64,000 bases of DNA from Candidatus Kryptonium sp. Lineage in GTDB: Bacteria > Bacteroidota > Ignavibacteria > Kryptoniales > Kryptoniaceae. The stretch is from NCBI GenBank assembly GCA_025060635.1, contig JANXBN010000003.1, positions 110,406-174,405 on the forward strand, given 5' to 3'. Position numbers and translations under genes: made by a program. Positions 28,310 through 37,067 of the stretch are shown here, piece by piece (the stretch's first letter is position 1; every line of letters begins with the position of its first letter). The notes under the pieces are model-generated. The model was not told the DNA's origin. It made no database searches and saw nothing but the letters and a program-made list of their open reading frames with translations.

Positions 28310-29368
28310 TTAAATCACTCCTTTATTTCCAATTCTTATATGATTTGAAAAAATCCAAGGTTTTCCTCCAAAGTATGCTTCAACTCTGTAAGCTCCCGTT
28401 TCACCAACTTCGTAATTCAATTCACTTGCATATGTTTTCGTCACTATCTCACCATTTTTCAAAAGAATTATATCAGATTCTTTTGGAAGGACTACTTTTA
28501 ACTTTACCGGGTGTTCGTCTATTTCAATATAATCTCCCATATTGTAGATTTCGCCGTTTTTCTCTGCGAAAAACCTAAATCCCTTTGGATCGGCAAAATA
28601 TGCATATGTGACGAAGCATCGCCCATTTTCAATCGCTGAAAAAATTTTTTGTTTGTAAAGTTCAAAATTTTCTTTCCTATTTTTATCAATCGGCTCATCA
28701 AGCAAAACATGGGTTCTTATTCCTCTGAACATGACTTTATAAGGGAAAACTTCAACTTCAAAAAGTTGCCAAATTTTATATTTGTGTCCGTGTGCATCAA
28801 CGCCACCGATTCCAACGACTCGCCTTCGCCTTGCTATTTCATCCCAGCGTTTAAGTGTTTCAGGATAAGGACCTTTTAATGATTTTAGCGGATGAATAAA
28901 TCTTTTAAATTTATTTTGTTGTGTCAAGCCTTCAATCCATTCCGACATATGGTTCCATATTTCAATTCCCGTGAAATCATCAAGATCCCATTCGTTCCAT
29001 GGATATGGTGGATATTCTTCAAAACTATTTCTTCTTTCGTCAGGATGTGCGATGATTCCAATTCCATTAAGTTCTTTTACCTTTCGCACATATTCTCTCG
29101 CTGAATTGTTAGGATATAAAACCTCGTCAACTCTGAAGACAAGATAATGATTTTTATCATTTGGATCGTTAAGCTCATATCCAATTATAAGCATTGTATC
29201 GCCATACCAGCCTTCGTATCCGTCTTTTTTAGGTTTTAAGGTGTTATGATCGGTCATCATTACGAAGTCAAGTCCAAGTTCATTTGCTGCTTTTGCTATT
29301 TCGTGAATCGTTCCGGTTCCATCAGAATAGGTAGAGTGAACATGTATTACGCCAGCATATTCAAACAT
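28310..29368 (-). CDS. PHP-domain metal-dependent phosphoesterase
   Basis: A 352-residue protein whose first half is a PHP domain: VIHVHSTYSDGTGTIHEI (HxH and Asp, residues 8-20), VMMTDHNTL, GYELND and IGIIAHPDERR, with the later GVDAHGHKYK. These supply the usual tri-metal ligand set. The C-terminal 100 residues look like a beta-rich domain of unknown role. The substrate is unknown; PHP proteins hydrolyse phosphoesters, from nucleotides to histidinol phosphate. It lies 2 nt before purF and probably starts the operon, since a terminator of the preceding transcript is just upstream. Confidence 0.85.
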   Translation of the reverse strand: MFEYAGVIHVHSTYSDGTGTIHEIAKAANELGLDFVMMTDHNTLKPKKDGYEGWYGDTMLIIGYELNDPNDKNHYLVFRVDEVLYPNNSAREYVRKVKELNGIGIIAHPDERRNSFEEYPPYPWNEWDLDDFTGIEIWNHMSEWIEGLTQQNKFKRFIHPLKSLKGPYPETLKRWDEIARRRRVVGIGGVDAHGHKYKIWQLFEVEVFPYKVMFRGIRTHVLLDEPIDKNRKENFELYKQKIFSAIENGRCFVTYAYFADPKGFRFFAEKNGEIYNMGDYIEIDEHPVKLKVVLPKESDIILLKNGEIVTKTYASELNYEVGETGAYRVEAYFGGKPWIFSNHIRIGNKGVI

Positions 29369-29425
29369 CTATACAAAAGGGTTTTGTTTAGGACAAGATA
29401 AAAATAAAAATTTAAATCCGAATAA

Positions 29426-29457
29426 CAAAAGAAAAAGGGGAGGAAGAACCTCCCCTG
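29426..29457 (-). terminator. Rho-independent terminator of the cysteine hydrolase operon
   Basis: On the minus strand AGGGGAGG, a 5-nt loop and CCTCCCCT form an 8-bp stem followed by TTTTCTTTTG. It lies 21 nt after the stop of the isochorismatase-like gene and before the PHP gene. Confidence 0.9.
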
Positions 29458-29478
29458 ATGATTTAGGTAGTGGTGGAG

Positions 29479-30144
29479 CTATTTTTCACCGACAAATTTC
29501 TCAAGAAGTATGTTTTTATCAACGATGTCATTGGTTTTTACGACTTCAACCCCTTCAGATTTCCATTTGTCAATAAGTTTTTTACCGCGATCTTCGTAAA
29601 TGGCTTTAACTGCATCTTCAACTAAATAAATTTTGTATTTCTTTCTCTGTAAAAATCCTTCAATTGCATATGCGTCGCACACATCAAGCGCGACACCGAA
29701 AACGACAATTTCTTTCGGGTTTATAATTTCAAGAACTGTGTCAACATTTGGGTTTGAAAAGACATCAAATTTTTGCTTCCTAAAAATTATCTCACCTGTA
29801 TGATTTTGAATTAATTTTTCAATCTCTTCTTTAGAATAAGGATGGCTGTCAATGTAAACAGGATTCAACGGCTTAGTTGCTTCTATTCTTTCCCAGCCAG
29901 GTGTATCTTGCAAGCAATGCGGTGGAAATGTATTTAAATAATCGGGGTTATCCGATATTTCTTCGTCGTTAAGTGTATGATAATCGGATGAGCCCATAAT
30001 TTGTATTTTGTTCATCCTGGCGTAATCATAAAGCTTTTTAAGATTTGGGATAATTTCTTCAGCATTAGGAACATAGAGCTTTCCATCTTTCATCATAAAG
30101 TCATACTGTGTATCAACATCCCAGAAAACTATTTCTCTTATCAT
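29479..30144 (-). CDS. Isochorismatase/nicotinamidase-like cysteine hydrolase
   Basis: A 221-residue alpha/beta cysteine hydrolase. The family triad is suggested by Asp in VFWDVDTQYDFM (near residue 9), Lys in IIFRKQKFDVF (near 122) and Cys in VALDVCDAYAIEGF (near 158). A cis-peptide-type VALDVC arrangement precedes the Cys. SSDYH and PPHCLQDTPG near residues 50-85 match the nicotinamidase metal-site region. Nicotinamide is a possible substrate, but the fit is not close enough to name one. The start has the strongest Shine-Dalgarno sequence in the window, GGAGGTG, 4 nt before the ATG. It lies 74 nt after the Rossmann-protein gene and ends at a clear terminator. Confidence 0.82.
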   Translation of the reverse strand: MIREIVFWDVDTQYDFMMKDGKLYVPNAEEIIPNLKKLYDYARMNKIQIMGSSDYHTLNDEEISDNPDYLNTFPPHCLQDTPGWERIEATKPLNPVYIDSHPYSKEEIEKLIQNHTGEIIFRKQKFDVFSNPNVDTVLEIINPKEIVVFGVALDVCDAYAIEGFLQRKKYKIYLVEDAVKAIYEDRGKKLIDKWKSEGVEVVKTNDIVDKNILLEKFVGEK

Positions 30145-30218
30145 GGCGCACCTCCGCTTTTAATTTTTGCTGGAGCAATTTCAAAATTTAAAACAAGCCC
30201 ATTGTTTTTCTTGTTTCA

Positions 30219-31940
30219 TTAGGACTTCATTCTCATTCCGTGCTCTTCGCGGTCAAGTATCCAGCCAGCGAGTTTTCCTTCGTTAATTGTTTTGAAATCT
30301 TCCCAATATTCTTTTGTTCGGACAAATCGTGAGCTTGTGTCTTCTTCTGGGATTGATTCAGTTTCTTTTATTATCTGCTGAAACCTTCTCTTCCAAGTTT
30401 CCATATTTTCAACTCTCAAATCAACCCATCCATCATAAGCCCATTGGTTGATTCTTTCACGAGTTATCTCAACAGTGTTTTCTCCACGATATGGAGGTAT
30501 TTTTATCTCATTTCCGCGTATAAGCGTTTCGCCATCTGGCATAAGGATTGGAATTCCAATTGAAATGATTTGCGATCTTAGTTTTTTGTTTGATTTGATG
30601 ATTTCCGCGCATTTTTGACTCATTACTTTCGGATCTTGCTTTATCACATTTTCCATGCTATCAAATGCTAATTTAAGTAGGTGCGCCTCATAAAGAAGTT
30701 TGGACAATCTCGGTGGCCCAAGCAATTCAAAAGCGATGCTTTCAGTACCGTGTTGTTTTTCAAGTTCTCTCATTCTTTTTAAAGCTGTTTCTGTTAAAAA
30801 TCCGGCTCTATAAGTTGGTTCAAGGGTTGCATGATCAAGAGCATTGATTATGTCATGTCCTGTGTTTCCACCTTTTATTTCAAAAATAACTGTTTCAGCA
30901 ATTTCTTCAGGAGTGACATATTCCATTTGACCTGGGGTTGAAAGTGTTTCAAATTCAGCGCGTGAGAAAAGTCCGTTTTCGCCTGTATCAATAAACACCG
31001 ATTTCAAAGTTTCATTCAACTTTTCAAAATTATCTTCCGCTATTTTTAATTCAAGCTTTCCGTTCAACTTAAATGCTTTATCTGGGGGACAATCAATTAA
31101 CTCAATAGGTTTTCCAAATCTTTTGATTTCTCCAAATCCAATTTTTTTCCAAGCTATCGCTGCGGTTGGTTTAATTTCCTTCGTTATGGGTGCATCGGGT
31201 GTTCTCCCCATTAGGAACAGAAGAAGTGTGTGCGCGCCAGCTACAGCTGATTTGCTGAGAAGGACTTTAGAAGGTCTTTCTTCGCTGTGAGTATATGGAA
31301 TATTCAATCCCATTCCTCCAGTTCCGCTTGTTCCGATCTTAACATAAATTTTAGTTCCAACTTCTTGCATTGATCGGTAAAGTATTTGCACATGTCTTAT
31401 CAACTGTGGCACATAAAGTGTAGCAAGTAATCTCTCTGTAAGTTCAATTAAATTATCTTGTTCTTTTTTCCCGTTGCTGGCTTTTAATCTGTCAATTGAA
31501 TGCAGAACTTCAAGAGCTATTGTAAAGATATCTTGATAAGCGATCGCAGTTGCTGTGTTGATGCAGTCAATCACAATTTCTGGGGCAAATCTATTAAGGA
31601 GCTTGTAAAGAGCTGATTGTTTTAATGTTTCGTCGGTTAATTCTCCGAGGATGTCGTCAATGAGAATTCTCCTATATTCAGGATTTGATAAAATTTCCTC
31701 TCTGCTCATGTCTTTGAATTCATCTCTTACAAAGATATTGCCCCACCATGGTATGAAGAAGTTTTTGTCAAATTCTGGAAATTCGCTTCTTAATTTTTCA
31801 ACTGCTTCTTCAGCTTCCCACTGTTTGAGGGAAGCAACAATTACATTTCTTGGTTTTTCTTGAACTATGCGACGGGTGACAGCAGAGCCGACAAGCCCCC
31901 AACCGCCGAGAACAAGAACTGATTTTCCTTTAATGTCCAT
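30219..31940 (-). CDS. Large Rossmann-fold (SDR-like) protein of unknown function
   Basis: A 573-residue cytoplasmic protein that opens with a classic dinucleotide-binding strand-loop-helix, KSVLVLGGWGLVGSAVTRRIV (GGxGxxG). The middle contains IDCINTATAIAYQD and a long GTSGTGGMGLNIPYTHSEERP stretch. No full SDR Tyr-x3-Lys site is obvious to me, and the length is about twice that of an ordinary SDR. The last 200 residues (from about 370) are of a type I do not recognise. A promoter-like TTGGAA-N17-TAAATT stands upstream. The cysteine hydrolase gene follows, suggesting that the two enzymes act on one substrate, which is unknown. Confidence 0.7.
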   Translation of the reverse strand: MDIKGKSVLVLGGWGLVGSAVTRRIVQEKPRNVIVASLKQWEAEEAVEKLRSEFPEFDKNFFIPWWGNIFVRDEFKDMSREEILSNPEYRRILIDDILGELTDETLKQSALYKLLNRFAPEIVIDCINTATAIAYQDIFTIALEVLHSIDRLKASNGKKEQDNLIELTERLLATLYVPQLIRHVQILYRSMQEVGTKIYVKIGTSGTGGMGLNIPYTHSEERPSKVLLSKSAVAGAHTLLLFLMGRTPDAPITKEIKPTAAIAWKKIGFGEIKRFGKPIELIDCPPDKAFKLNGKLELKIAEDNFEKLNETLKSVFIDTGENGLFSRAEFETLSTPGQMEYVTPEEIAETVIFEIKGGNTGHDIINALDHATLEPTYRAGFLTETALKRMRELEKQHGTESIAFELLGPPRLSKLLYEAHLLKLAFDSMENVIKQDPKVMSQKCAEIIKSNKKLRSQIISIGIPILMPDGETLIRGNEIKIPPYRGENTVEITRERINQWAYDGWVDLRVENMETWKRRFQQIIKETESIPEEDTSSRFVRTKEYWEDFKTINEGKLAGWILDREEHGMRMKS

Positions 31941-31972
31941 AGCGTGGGTGGTTTTAGTTTTTGTTGCATTTT

Positions 31973-32001
31973 AATTTAGCCAGATGAAGCAAAATTTCCA
32001 A
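31973..32001 (-). promoter_or_regulatory. Promoter candidate for the Rossmann-cysteine hydrolase operon
   Basis: Minus-strand TTGGAA (32001-31996), 17-nt spacer and TAAATT (31978-31973), about 32 nt before the ATG at 31940. It is divergent from the acylase promoter candidate. Confidence 0.5.
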
Positions 32002-32012
32002 AGTTAACACAT

Positions 32013-32040
32013 TTGAAATGAAATTATGTTTTTGTAAATT
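32013..32040 (+). promoter_or_regulatory. Promoter candidate for the acylase-argS operon
   Basis: TTGAAA (32013-32018), 16-nt spacer and TAAATT (32035-32040), followed by the AAAACAAAAT box (32046-32055) and the ATG at 32066. The untranslated leader would be about 20 nt. Confidence 0.45.
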
Positions 32041-32065
32041 TTTTTAAAACAAAATTAACACGGAT

Positions 32066-34492
32066 ATGTCAAACCTTGCGAAAATTGTCGCTGGTGTTTC
32101 ATTTATATTAATCGTCTTAATTATTGCAGTGATAATTTTATCATATAGACTAATTACGCATCCACATCCACAACTTGAGGGAAATCTAACCTCGCATCTT
32201 TTGATTGATACTGTTTATGTCTATAGAGATGAAAACGGGATACCACATATATTTGCGAAGAACGAACATGACCTTTATTTCGCTCTCGGATATGTCACCG
32301 CACAAGATAGATTATGGCAAATGGATCTCTCACGAAGAATTGCAAGCGGAAGGTTATCTGAAATTTTCGGTATTGAAACAATTGAAATTGACATACTTTT
32401 TAGAACGCTTGGGTTAAATGAGACAGCTCAAAAAATGCAGAAATATCTAAGCGAAAAATCAATTGAGATATTAAAATCGTATACAGATGGAGTAAACTAC
32501 TTTATTCAAACTCACAAGGGAAATTATCCAGTTGAGTTTAAATTACTTGGATATGAACCTGAGCCGTGGAGCATTACCGATTGCCTTTTGATAACAAGAT
32601 TAATGGCTTGGCAGTTAAATTTCGCTTGGTGGACCGAACCAGTTTTTACGGAGATTTTAGCAAAGGTTGGAGAAGAAAAGTTTGAAAAAATAATCCCTGA
32701 ATATCCAGCAAACGCACCGCTCATTTTAAAGCGATATCTAATCCCAACAGGAAAATTTGTTGATGCAAATATCAAGTTTAGAGAAATCTTTGGAAAACTT
32801 TCCGATGGAATAGGAAGCAACTCGTGGGTTATTTCTGGTAAAATATCAAAAACTGGCAAGCCAATGCTTGCGAATGATCCACACCTTCCATATTCCTTGC
32901 CATCAATTTGGTATCAAGTGCATCTTAATAATGGTGAAATTGATGTCGTTGGTGTTAATATACCTGGAACTCCTGGAATAGTTATCGGGAGAAATAATTA
33001 TATTGCTTGGGGTTTGACGAATGTTATGCTTGACGATGCTGACTTTTACATTGAAAAGATTGACACTGCTAATAAAAAATATCTCTACGATGGGAATTGG
33101 TTACCTTTGAATGAAAGGGAGGAGATCATTCAAGTAAAAAATAAAAGAGAGTATAAGTTTAAAGTTTTATCTACACACCGCGGACCGATTATAAGCGATG
33201 TTTATGAGATAAGTTTTACTGAATATTTTCCAAAACCAGAGGCAAGATTTATAACGACAAGCGCTATATCTATGCAATGGACTGGCAACTTAATCTCTGA
33301 TGAAATTCTCGCATTTTACAAAATTAATCACGCGAAAAATTGGGATGAATTTAAAGAGGGACTTAAACTTTTCACTGTTCCCGCGCAAAATTTCATCTAT
33401 GCTGATACACTTGGGAACATCGGATATTACTGCGCTGGTAGGATTCCAATAAGAAAAAACTTAAATCCAATTTTAATAAATCCTGGAGATAAAACCGATT
33501 ATGATTGGACCGGTTTCGTTCCATTTAATCATTTGCCAAATTTGTTAAATCCACCAGAAAATTTCATCGCAACTGCAAATAATAAAGTCGTTTCAGATGA
33601 CTATCCATATTACATTAGCTATCTTTGGGAGCCAGAATCAAGAGCTGTGAGAATAAATGAGTTTCTTTCATCAAGGGAAAAGTTTGACTTAAATGATTTT
33701 AAAAATTTACAGTTGGATTACTTTTCTCATTATGCAAAGGAATTAACGCCATTTATCATTTCTGCTTTTAGTGGTCTTGATGTTAACGACAATTTTGTCA
33801 AAGAAGCCGTGGGATATTTAAAGAATTGGAATTTTAACTTCACTCGTGATGATGTAGCGACTACAATTTTTAATGCTTTTATTGTTGCTATGTTGAAAAA
33901 CACTTTTGAAGATGAACTTGGGAGTGAACTTTACAAAAGATTTGTATTTTACTCTGGCGTCCCGCTGAGAATTTTAGCACAATTAATAATTAAAGGAGAT
34001 ACGCTATGGTTTGACAATGTAAAAACAGCCGACAGAGTAGAGACAAGAGATGATATTATACGTTTAAGTTTTGAAGAAAGTGTTCATAATTTGAGGAAAC
34101 TTCTTGGTGATGATATTTTATCTTGGCACTGGGGCAAGGTTCATAAGCTTGAACTTATCCATCCGCTTGGTTTAAAAAAGCCACTTGATAAAATTTTCAA
34201 CCTTGGTCCATTTGAGGTTGGTGGTGCTGGGACGACCGTGAATAATGCAGGTTTCAGCGTGCTAAAGCCGTTTAATTGTGTTGTGGGCCCATCAATGCGA
34301 CAAATTGTTGATTTTTCTGAAAATTCATTATATTCAATTATACCAACGGGACCTTCTGGGCAAATTATGAGCAAATTCTATGATAGCCAAACTCAGCTTT
34401 ACTTAAAAGGAGAGTACATTAAAATTGAAATAAGCAGAGAAAAAATAGAAAAGAGCAATCCAAAGATATTGAGGTTTATTCCATCTGAATGA
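32066..34492 (+). CDS. Penicillin-acylase-family N-terminal nucleophile hydrolase
   Basis: An 808-residue Ntn hydrolase precursor. After an N-terminal membrane anchor or signal (about residues 7-30) comes the small-subunit region DENGIPHIFAKNEHDLYFALGYVTAQDRLWQMDL. The self-cleavage site is at DGIGSNSWVISG, where Ser (about residue 251) becomes the N-terminal nucleophile of the large subunit. ANDPHLPYSLPSIWYQVHL and GTPGIVIGRNNYIAWGLTN follow, both typical. The family cleaves amides such as penicillins and acyl-homoserine lactones; the natural substrate is not predictable. It acts outside the cytoplasm. Its last 4 nt overlap the LytR_C gene, heading a chain that runs to argS. Confidence 0.92.
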   Translation: MSNLAKIVAGVSFILIVLIIAVIILSYRLITHPHPQLEGNLTSHLLIDTVYVYRDENGIPHIFAKNEHDLYFALGYVTAQDRLWQMDLSRRIASGRLSEIFGIETIEIDILFRTLGLNETAQKMQKYLSEKSIEILKSYTDGVNYFIQTHKGNYPVEFKLLGYEPEPWSITDCLLITRLMAWQLNFAWWTEPVFTEILAKVGEEKFEKIIPEYPANAPLILKRYLIPTGKFVDANIKFREIFGKLSDGIGSNSWVISGKISKTGKPMLANDPHLPYSLPSIWYQVHLNNGEIDVVGVNIPGTPGIVIGRNNYIAWGLTNVMLDDADFYIEKIDTANKKYLYDGNWLPLNEREEIIQVKNKREYKFKVLSTHRGPIISDVYEISFTEYFPKPEARFITTSAISMQWTGNLISDEILAFYKINHAKNWDEFKEGLKLFTVPAQNFIYADTLGNIGYYCAGRIPIRKNLNPILINPGDKTDYDWTGFVPFNHLPNLLNPPENFIATANNKVVSDDYPYYISYLWEPESRAVRINEFLSSREKFDLNDFKNLQLDYFSHYAKELTPFIISAFSGLDVNDNFVKEAVGYLKNWNFNFTRDDVATTIFNAFIVAMLKNTFEDELGSELYKRFVFYSGVPLRILAQLIIKGDTLWFDNVKTADRVETRDDIIRLSFEESVHNLRKLLGDDILSWHWGKVHKLELIHPLGLKKPLDKIFNLGPFEVGGAGTTVNNAGFSVLKPFNCVVGPSMRQIVDFSENSLYSIIPTGPSGQIMSKFYDSQTQLYLKGEYIKIEISREKIEKSNPKILRFIPSE

Positions 34493-34938
34493 GATCAAAA
34501 AAGCGAAATATATTTTTGTTTGTTACTTTTGGAGCTACATTTTTAACAGGGCTTATTTTGCTGATTTTGAAAATTTTAAGCGCAAGTTATAAATTCTCTA
34601 ACGAAGAGGAAATTACAGTTAATAATCCATCTTATCAAATAGATGTTTTAAATGCTTGTGGAGTTGAAGAGATAGCTTTCCAGATTACACAATATTTAAG
34701 AACCAAGGGGTTTGATGTAATTGATTACGGAAACTATGGCTCTGTCGTTAATGAAAGTTTTGTTATTGATCGCGTTGGGAAACCTGATACAGCAAAGTTG
34801 ATCACAAGAGCGCTTGGCATAAAGGAAGGTAGAATCATAAGGTCAAAGGCGAAATATTACAATGAATTTACAATCGTCATTGGTAAAGATTATATGTCGT
34901 TGAAACCATTTAAAAACAAAAGAGAGGAAGATTTTTGA
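34489..34938 (+). CDS. Membrane-anchored LytR_C-domain protein
   Basis: A 149-residue protein with one N-terminal transmembrane helix (residues 9-29) and a C-terminal LytR_C domain (about 48-140: IDVLNACGVEEIAFQITQYLRTKGF ... VIDRVGKPDTAKLITRALGI). The catalytic LytR-CpsA-Psr domain is absent, so it is not itself a ligase. Stand-alone LytR_C proteins of this layout commonly precede rsfS in the FCB group. Both gene junctions overlap (4 nt at each side), so translation is coupled. The domain probably faces the periplasm; its function is unknown. Confidence 0.83.
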   Translation: MRSKKRNIFLFVTFGATFLTGLILLILKILSASYKFSNEEEITVNNPSYQIDVLNACGVEEIAFQITQYLRTKGFDVIDYGNYGSVVNESFVIDRVGKPDTAKLITRALGIKEGRIIRSKAKYYNEFTIVIGKDYMSLKPFKNKREEDF

Positions 34939-35360
34939 GACCTAAAACAATTGCTAAAAAAGCTGCTCAACTTGCGCTTGAGAAAAAAGCCGAAGATGTT
35001 GTTATAATGGATGTGAGGAAATTAACATCAATTACAGATTTTTTTGTGCTGTGTTCTGCTGAATCATCAATTCAGTTGAAAGCAATTGTAGATCACATAG
35101 TTGAGGAACTTGAGAAAAAGGATATCAAAGCTTGGCATATTGAGGGGTATACGAATCTGACTTGGGTTTTGATTGATTATGTTGATGTTGTGGTTCATGT
35201 GTTTTTAAAACCTGCCAGGGAATTCTATGGTCTTGAAAGGTTTTGGGGTGATGCGAAGTTTGAATATGTAACGGAAAACGATTTGAAACCAAAAACAAAG
35301 AGAAAAAAGGATAACAAAAATGTTTCGGACGGCGAGGGAATATCTGAAAGAAAAGATTAA
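34935..35360 (+). CDS. rsfS: Ribosomal silencing factor RsfS
   Basis: RsfS (Iojap family) binds ribosomal protein L14 and blocks subunit joining in starvation. The core KAEDVVIMDVRKLTSITDFFVLCSAES and DYVDVVVHVFLKPAREFYGLERFWGDA matches well. The start is a TTG at 34935 overlapping the previous stop; the first in-frame ATG is far inside the domain. The last 25 or so residues are a Lys-rich extension. Its coding end overlaps the argS start by 41 nt. Confidence 0.93.
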   Translation: MRPKTIAKKAAQLALEKKAEDVVIMDVRKLTSITDFFVLCSAESSIQLKAIVDHIVEELEKKDIKAWHIEGYTNLTWVLIDYVDVVVHVFLKPAREFYGLERFWGDAKFEYVTENDLKPKTKRKKDNKNVSDGEGISERKD

Positions 35361-36969
35361 ATTAGCTCTAAGCAAAATTGGAATTCAACTTGATGGAATT
35401 GAACTTGTTTTTGACAAACCAAAGAATGAAACTTTTGGTGATTTTGCGACAAATGTAGCAATGTTAATAGCAAAGAGAATGGGGAAAAACGCAAGGGAAG
35501 TCGCTCAACAAATACTTTCAAATCTTGAAATAGAACCTCAGTATATTGAAAAAGTTGAGGTTGCTGGACCCGGTTTTATTAATTTTAAACTTACTTCAAA
35601 ATTTTACATTCAACAAATTCGTGAAATTTTGACTCAAGGTGAAAATTATGGAAAAATAGATATTGGAAAAGGGAAAAAAGCAAATGTTGAATTTGTAAGT
35701 GCAAATCCAACTGGTCCTCTCACTGTTGGACATGGCAGGAACGCGGTGCTTGGCGATACAATCGCTAATATACTTCAATGGGCTGGATTTGATGTTACAA
35801 GAGAATACTACTTTAACAACGCTGGAAGGCAAATGAAAATCCTTGCTGATTCAGTTCGTCTAAGGTATCTTGAATTGCTTGGAGAAAAAATTGAATATCC
35901 ACAGGAGTATTATCAAGGAGACTATATTAAAGATATTGCGCAGATGTTGTTAGATGAATATGGTGATTCGCTAAAAAACGAGAGTGATTTGAAAATTTTT
36001 AAAGAAAAAGCTGAAGCAGTTATCTTTGACGATATTAAGAAAACTTTGAAGAGGTTAGGTATTGAGTTTGATGTTTTTTACAATGAAGATTGGCTTTATG
36101 AGAAAAAAATTTGGGATGTCGTTGCGGAGCTTGAAAAGCTCGGTTATGTTTATGAGAAAGACGGTGCGAAATGGTTCATGGCAACGAAAGTTGGAGGAGA
36201 ACAGGATAAAGTTCTAATTAAAAGCACGGGAGAACCTACATATAGATTACCAGACATAGCTTATCATATTGAGAAATTTAAGAGAGGATTTGATTTAATA
36301 GTTGATGTTTTCGGTGCCGATCATATTGCAGAATATCCAGATGTTTTACGCGCGCTTAATGTTCTCGGATATGATACATCAAAAATTAAAGTATTAATTT
36401 ATCAGTTTGTAACATTGGTACGTGATGGTGAAGTAGTTAAAATGTCTACGAGAAGAGCGAATTATGTTACGCTTGATGAGTTAATAGATGAAGTTGGTCC
36501 TGATGTTGTTAGATTTTTCTTTTTAAATAGAAGTAGGGATGCACATTTAAATTTTGATCTAACTTTAGCAAAAAAACAGTCGGAAGAAAATCCTGTTTAT
36601 TATCTACAATATGCTCACGCTAGAATTGCAAGCATCTTGAGATTTGCGAAAGATTCGGGAATTGAAATTGATAAGGTAAATGAAGCAAATTTAGAATTAC
36701 TCAGGGAAAAAGAGGAAGTAGAGCTTGCGAAATTATTAGGTGAATTTCCAGAGATAGTTGAAGTTGCATATTTAATGCTTGAACCGTTGAAAATAATAAA
36801 TTATTTGAATGAAGTTGCAGAATCGTTTCATAGATTTTATCATAGGCATAGAGTTGTTGGTGCTGATAACGCTCTTACATTATCTCGCCTTTCGCTTTGT
36901 TTAGCTACAAAAATCGTTATTGCAAATGGACTGAAAATACTAGGAATATCAAGACCAGAAAAAATGTAA
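35320..36969 (+). CDS. argS: Arginyl-tRNA synthetase
   Basis: A class I aminoacyl-tRNA synthetase of 549 aa. The N-terminal ArgRS additional domain is followed by the HIGH-type motif VSANPTGPLTVGHGRN (HGRN for HIGH, near residue 133), the KMSTR signature VVKMSTRRANYVTL (near 375) and the anticodon-binding DALR domain with the usual C-terminal end LGISRPEKM. The long overlap with rsfS (41 nt) is supported by a good N-terminal match (FRTAREYLKEKIKLAL). It closes the acylase-LytR_C-rsfS-argS chain. Confidence 0.96.
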   Translation: MFRTAREYLKEKIKLALSKIGIQLDGIELVFDKPKNETFGDFATNVAMLIAKRMGKNAREVAQQILSNLEIEPQYIEKVEVAGPGFINFKLTSKFYIQQIREILTQGENYGKIDIGKGKKANVEFVSANPTGPLTVGHGRNAVLGDTIANILQWAGFDVTREYYFNNAGRQMKILADSVRLRYLELLGEKIEYPQEYYQGDYIKDIAQMLLDEYGDSLKNESDLKIFKEKAEAVIFDDIKKTLKRLGIEFDVFYNEDWLYEKKIWDVVAELEKLGYVYEKDGAKWFMATKVGGEQDKVLIKSTGEPTYRLPDIAYHIEKFKRGFDLIVDVFGADHIAEYPDVLRALNVLGYDTSKIKVLIYQFVTLVRDGEVVKMSTRRANYVTLDELIDEVGPDVVRFFFLNRSRDAHLNFDLTLAKKQSEENPVYYLQYAHARIASILRFAKDSGIEIDKVNEANLELLREKEEVELAKLLGEFPEIVEVAYLMLEPLKIINYLNEVAESFHRFYHRHRVVGADNALTLSRLSLCLATKIVIANGLKILGISRPEKM

Positions 36970-37004
36970 AACTTAATGTAACCCAAAAACGAGCAAGAAT
37001 TTGC

Positions 37005-37033
37005 TTGACTTTAAAATCAGAGTATCTTATATT
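37005..37033 (+). promoter_or_regulatory. Promoter of the large sorted surface protein
   Basis: TTGACT (37005-37010), 17-nt spacer and TATATT (37028-37033), followed by TG. It lies 36 nt after the argS stop. A strong Shine-Dalgarno TTTGGAGG (37053-37060) follows, 7 nt before the ATG. Confidence 0.78.
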
Positions 37034-37067
37034 TGAGGTGAATCAAAAAAAATTTGGAGGCTCAATT

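Noticed and set aside
36897..37067. 57-residue N-terminal extension of the large surface protein
   Set aside because: It overlaps the end of argS and contains the promoter; the signal peptide and Shine-Dalgarno sequence fix the start at 37068.
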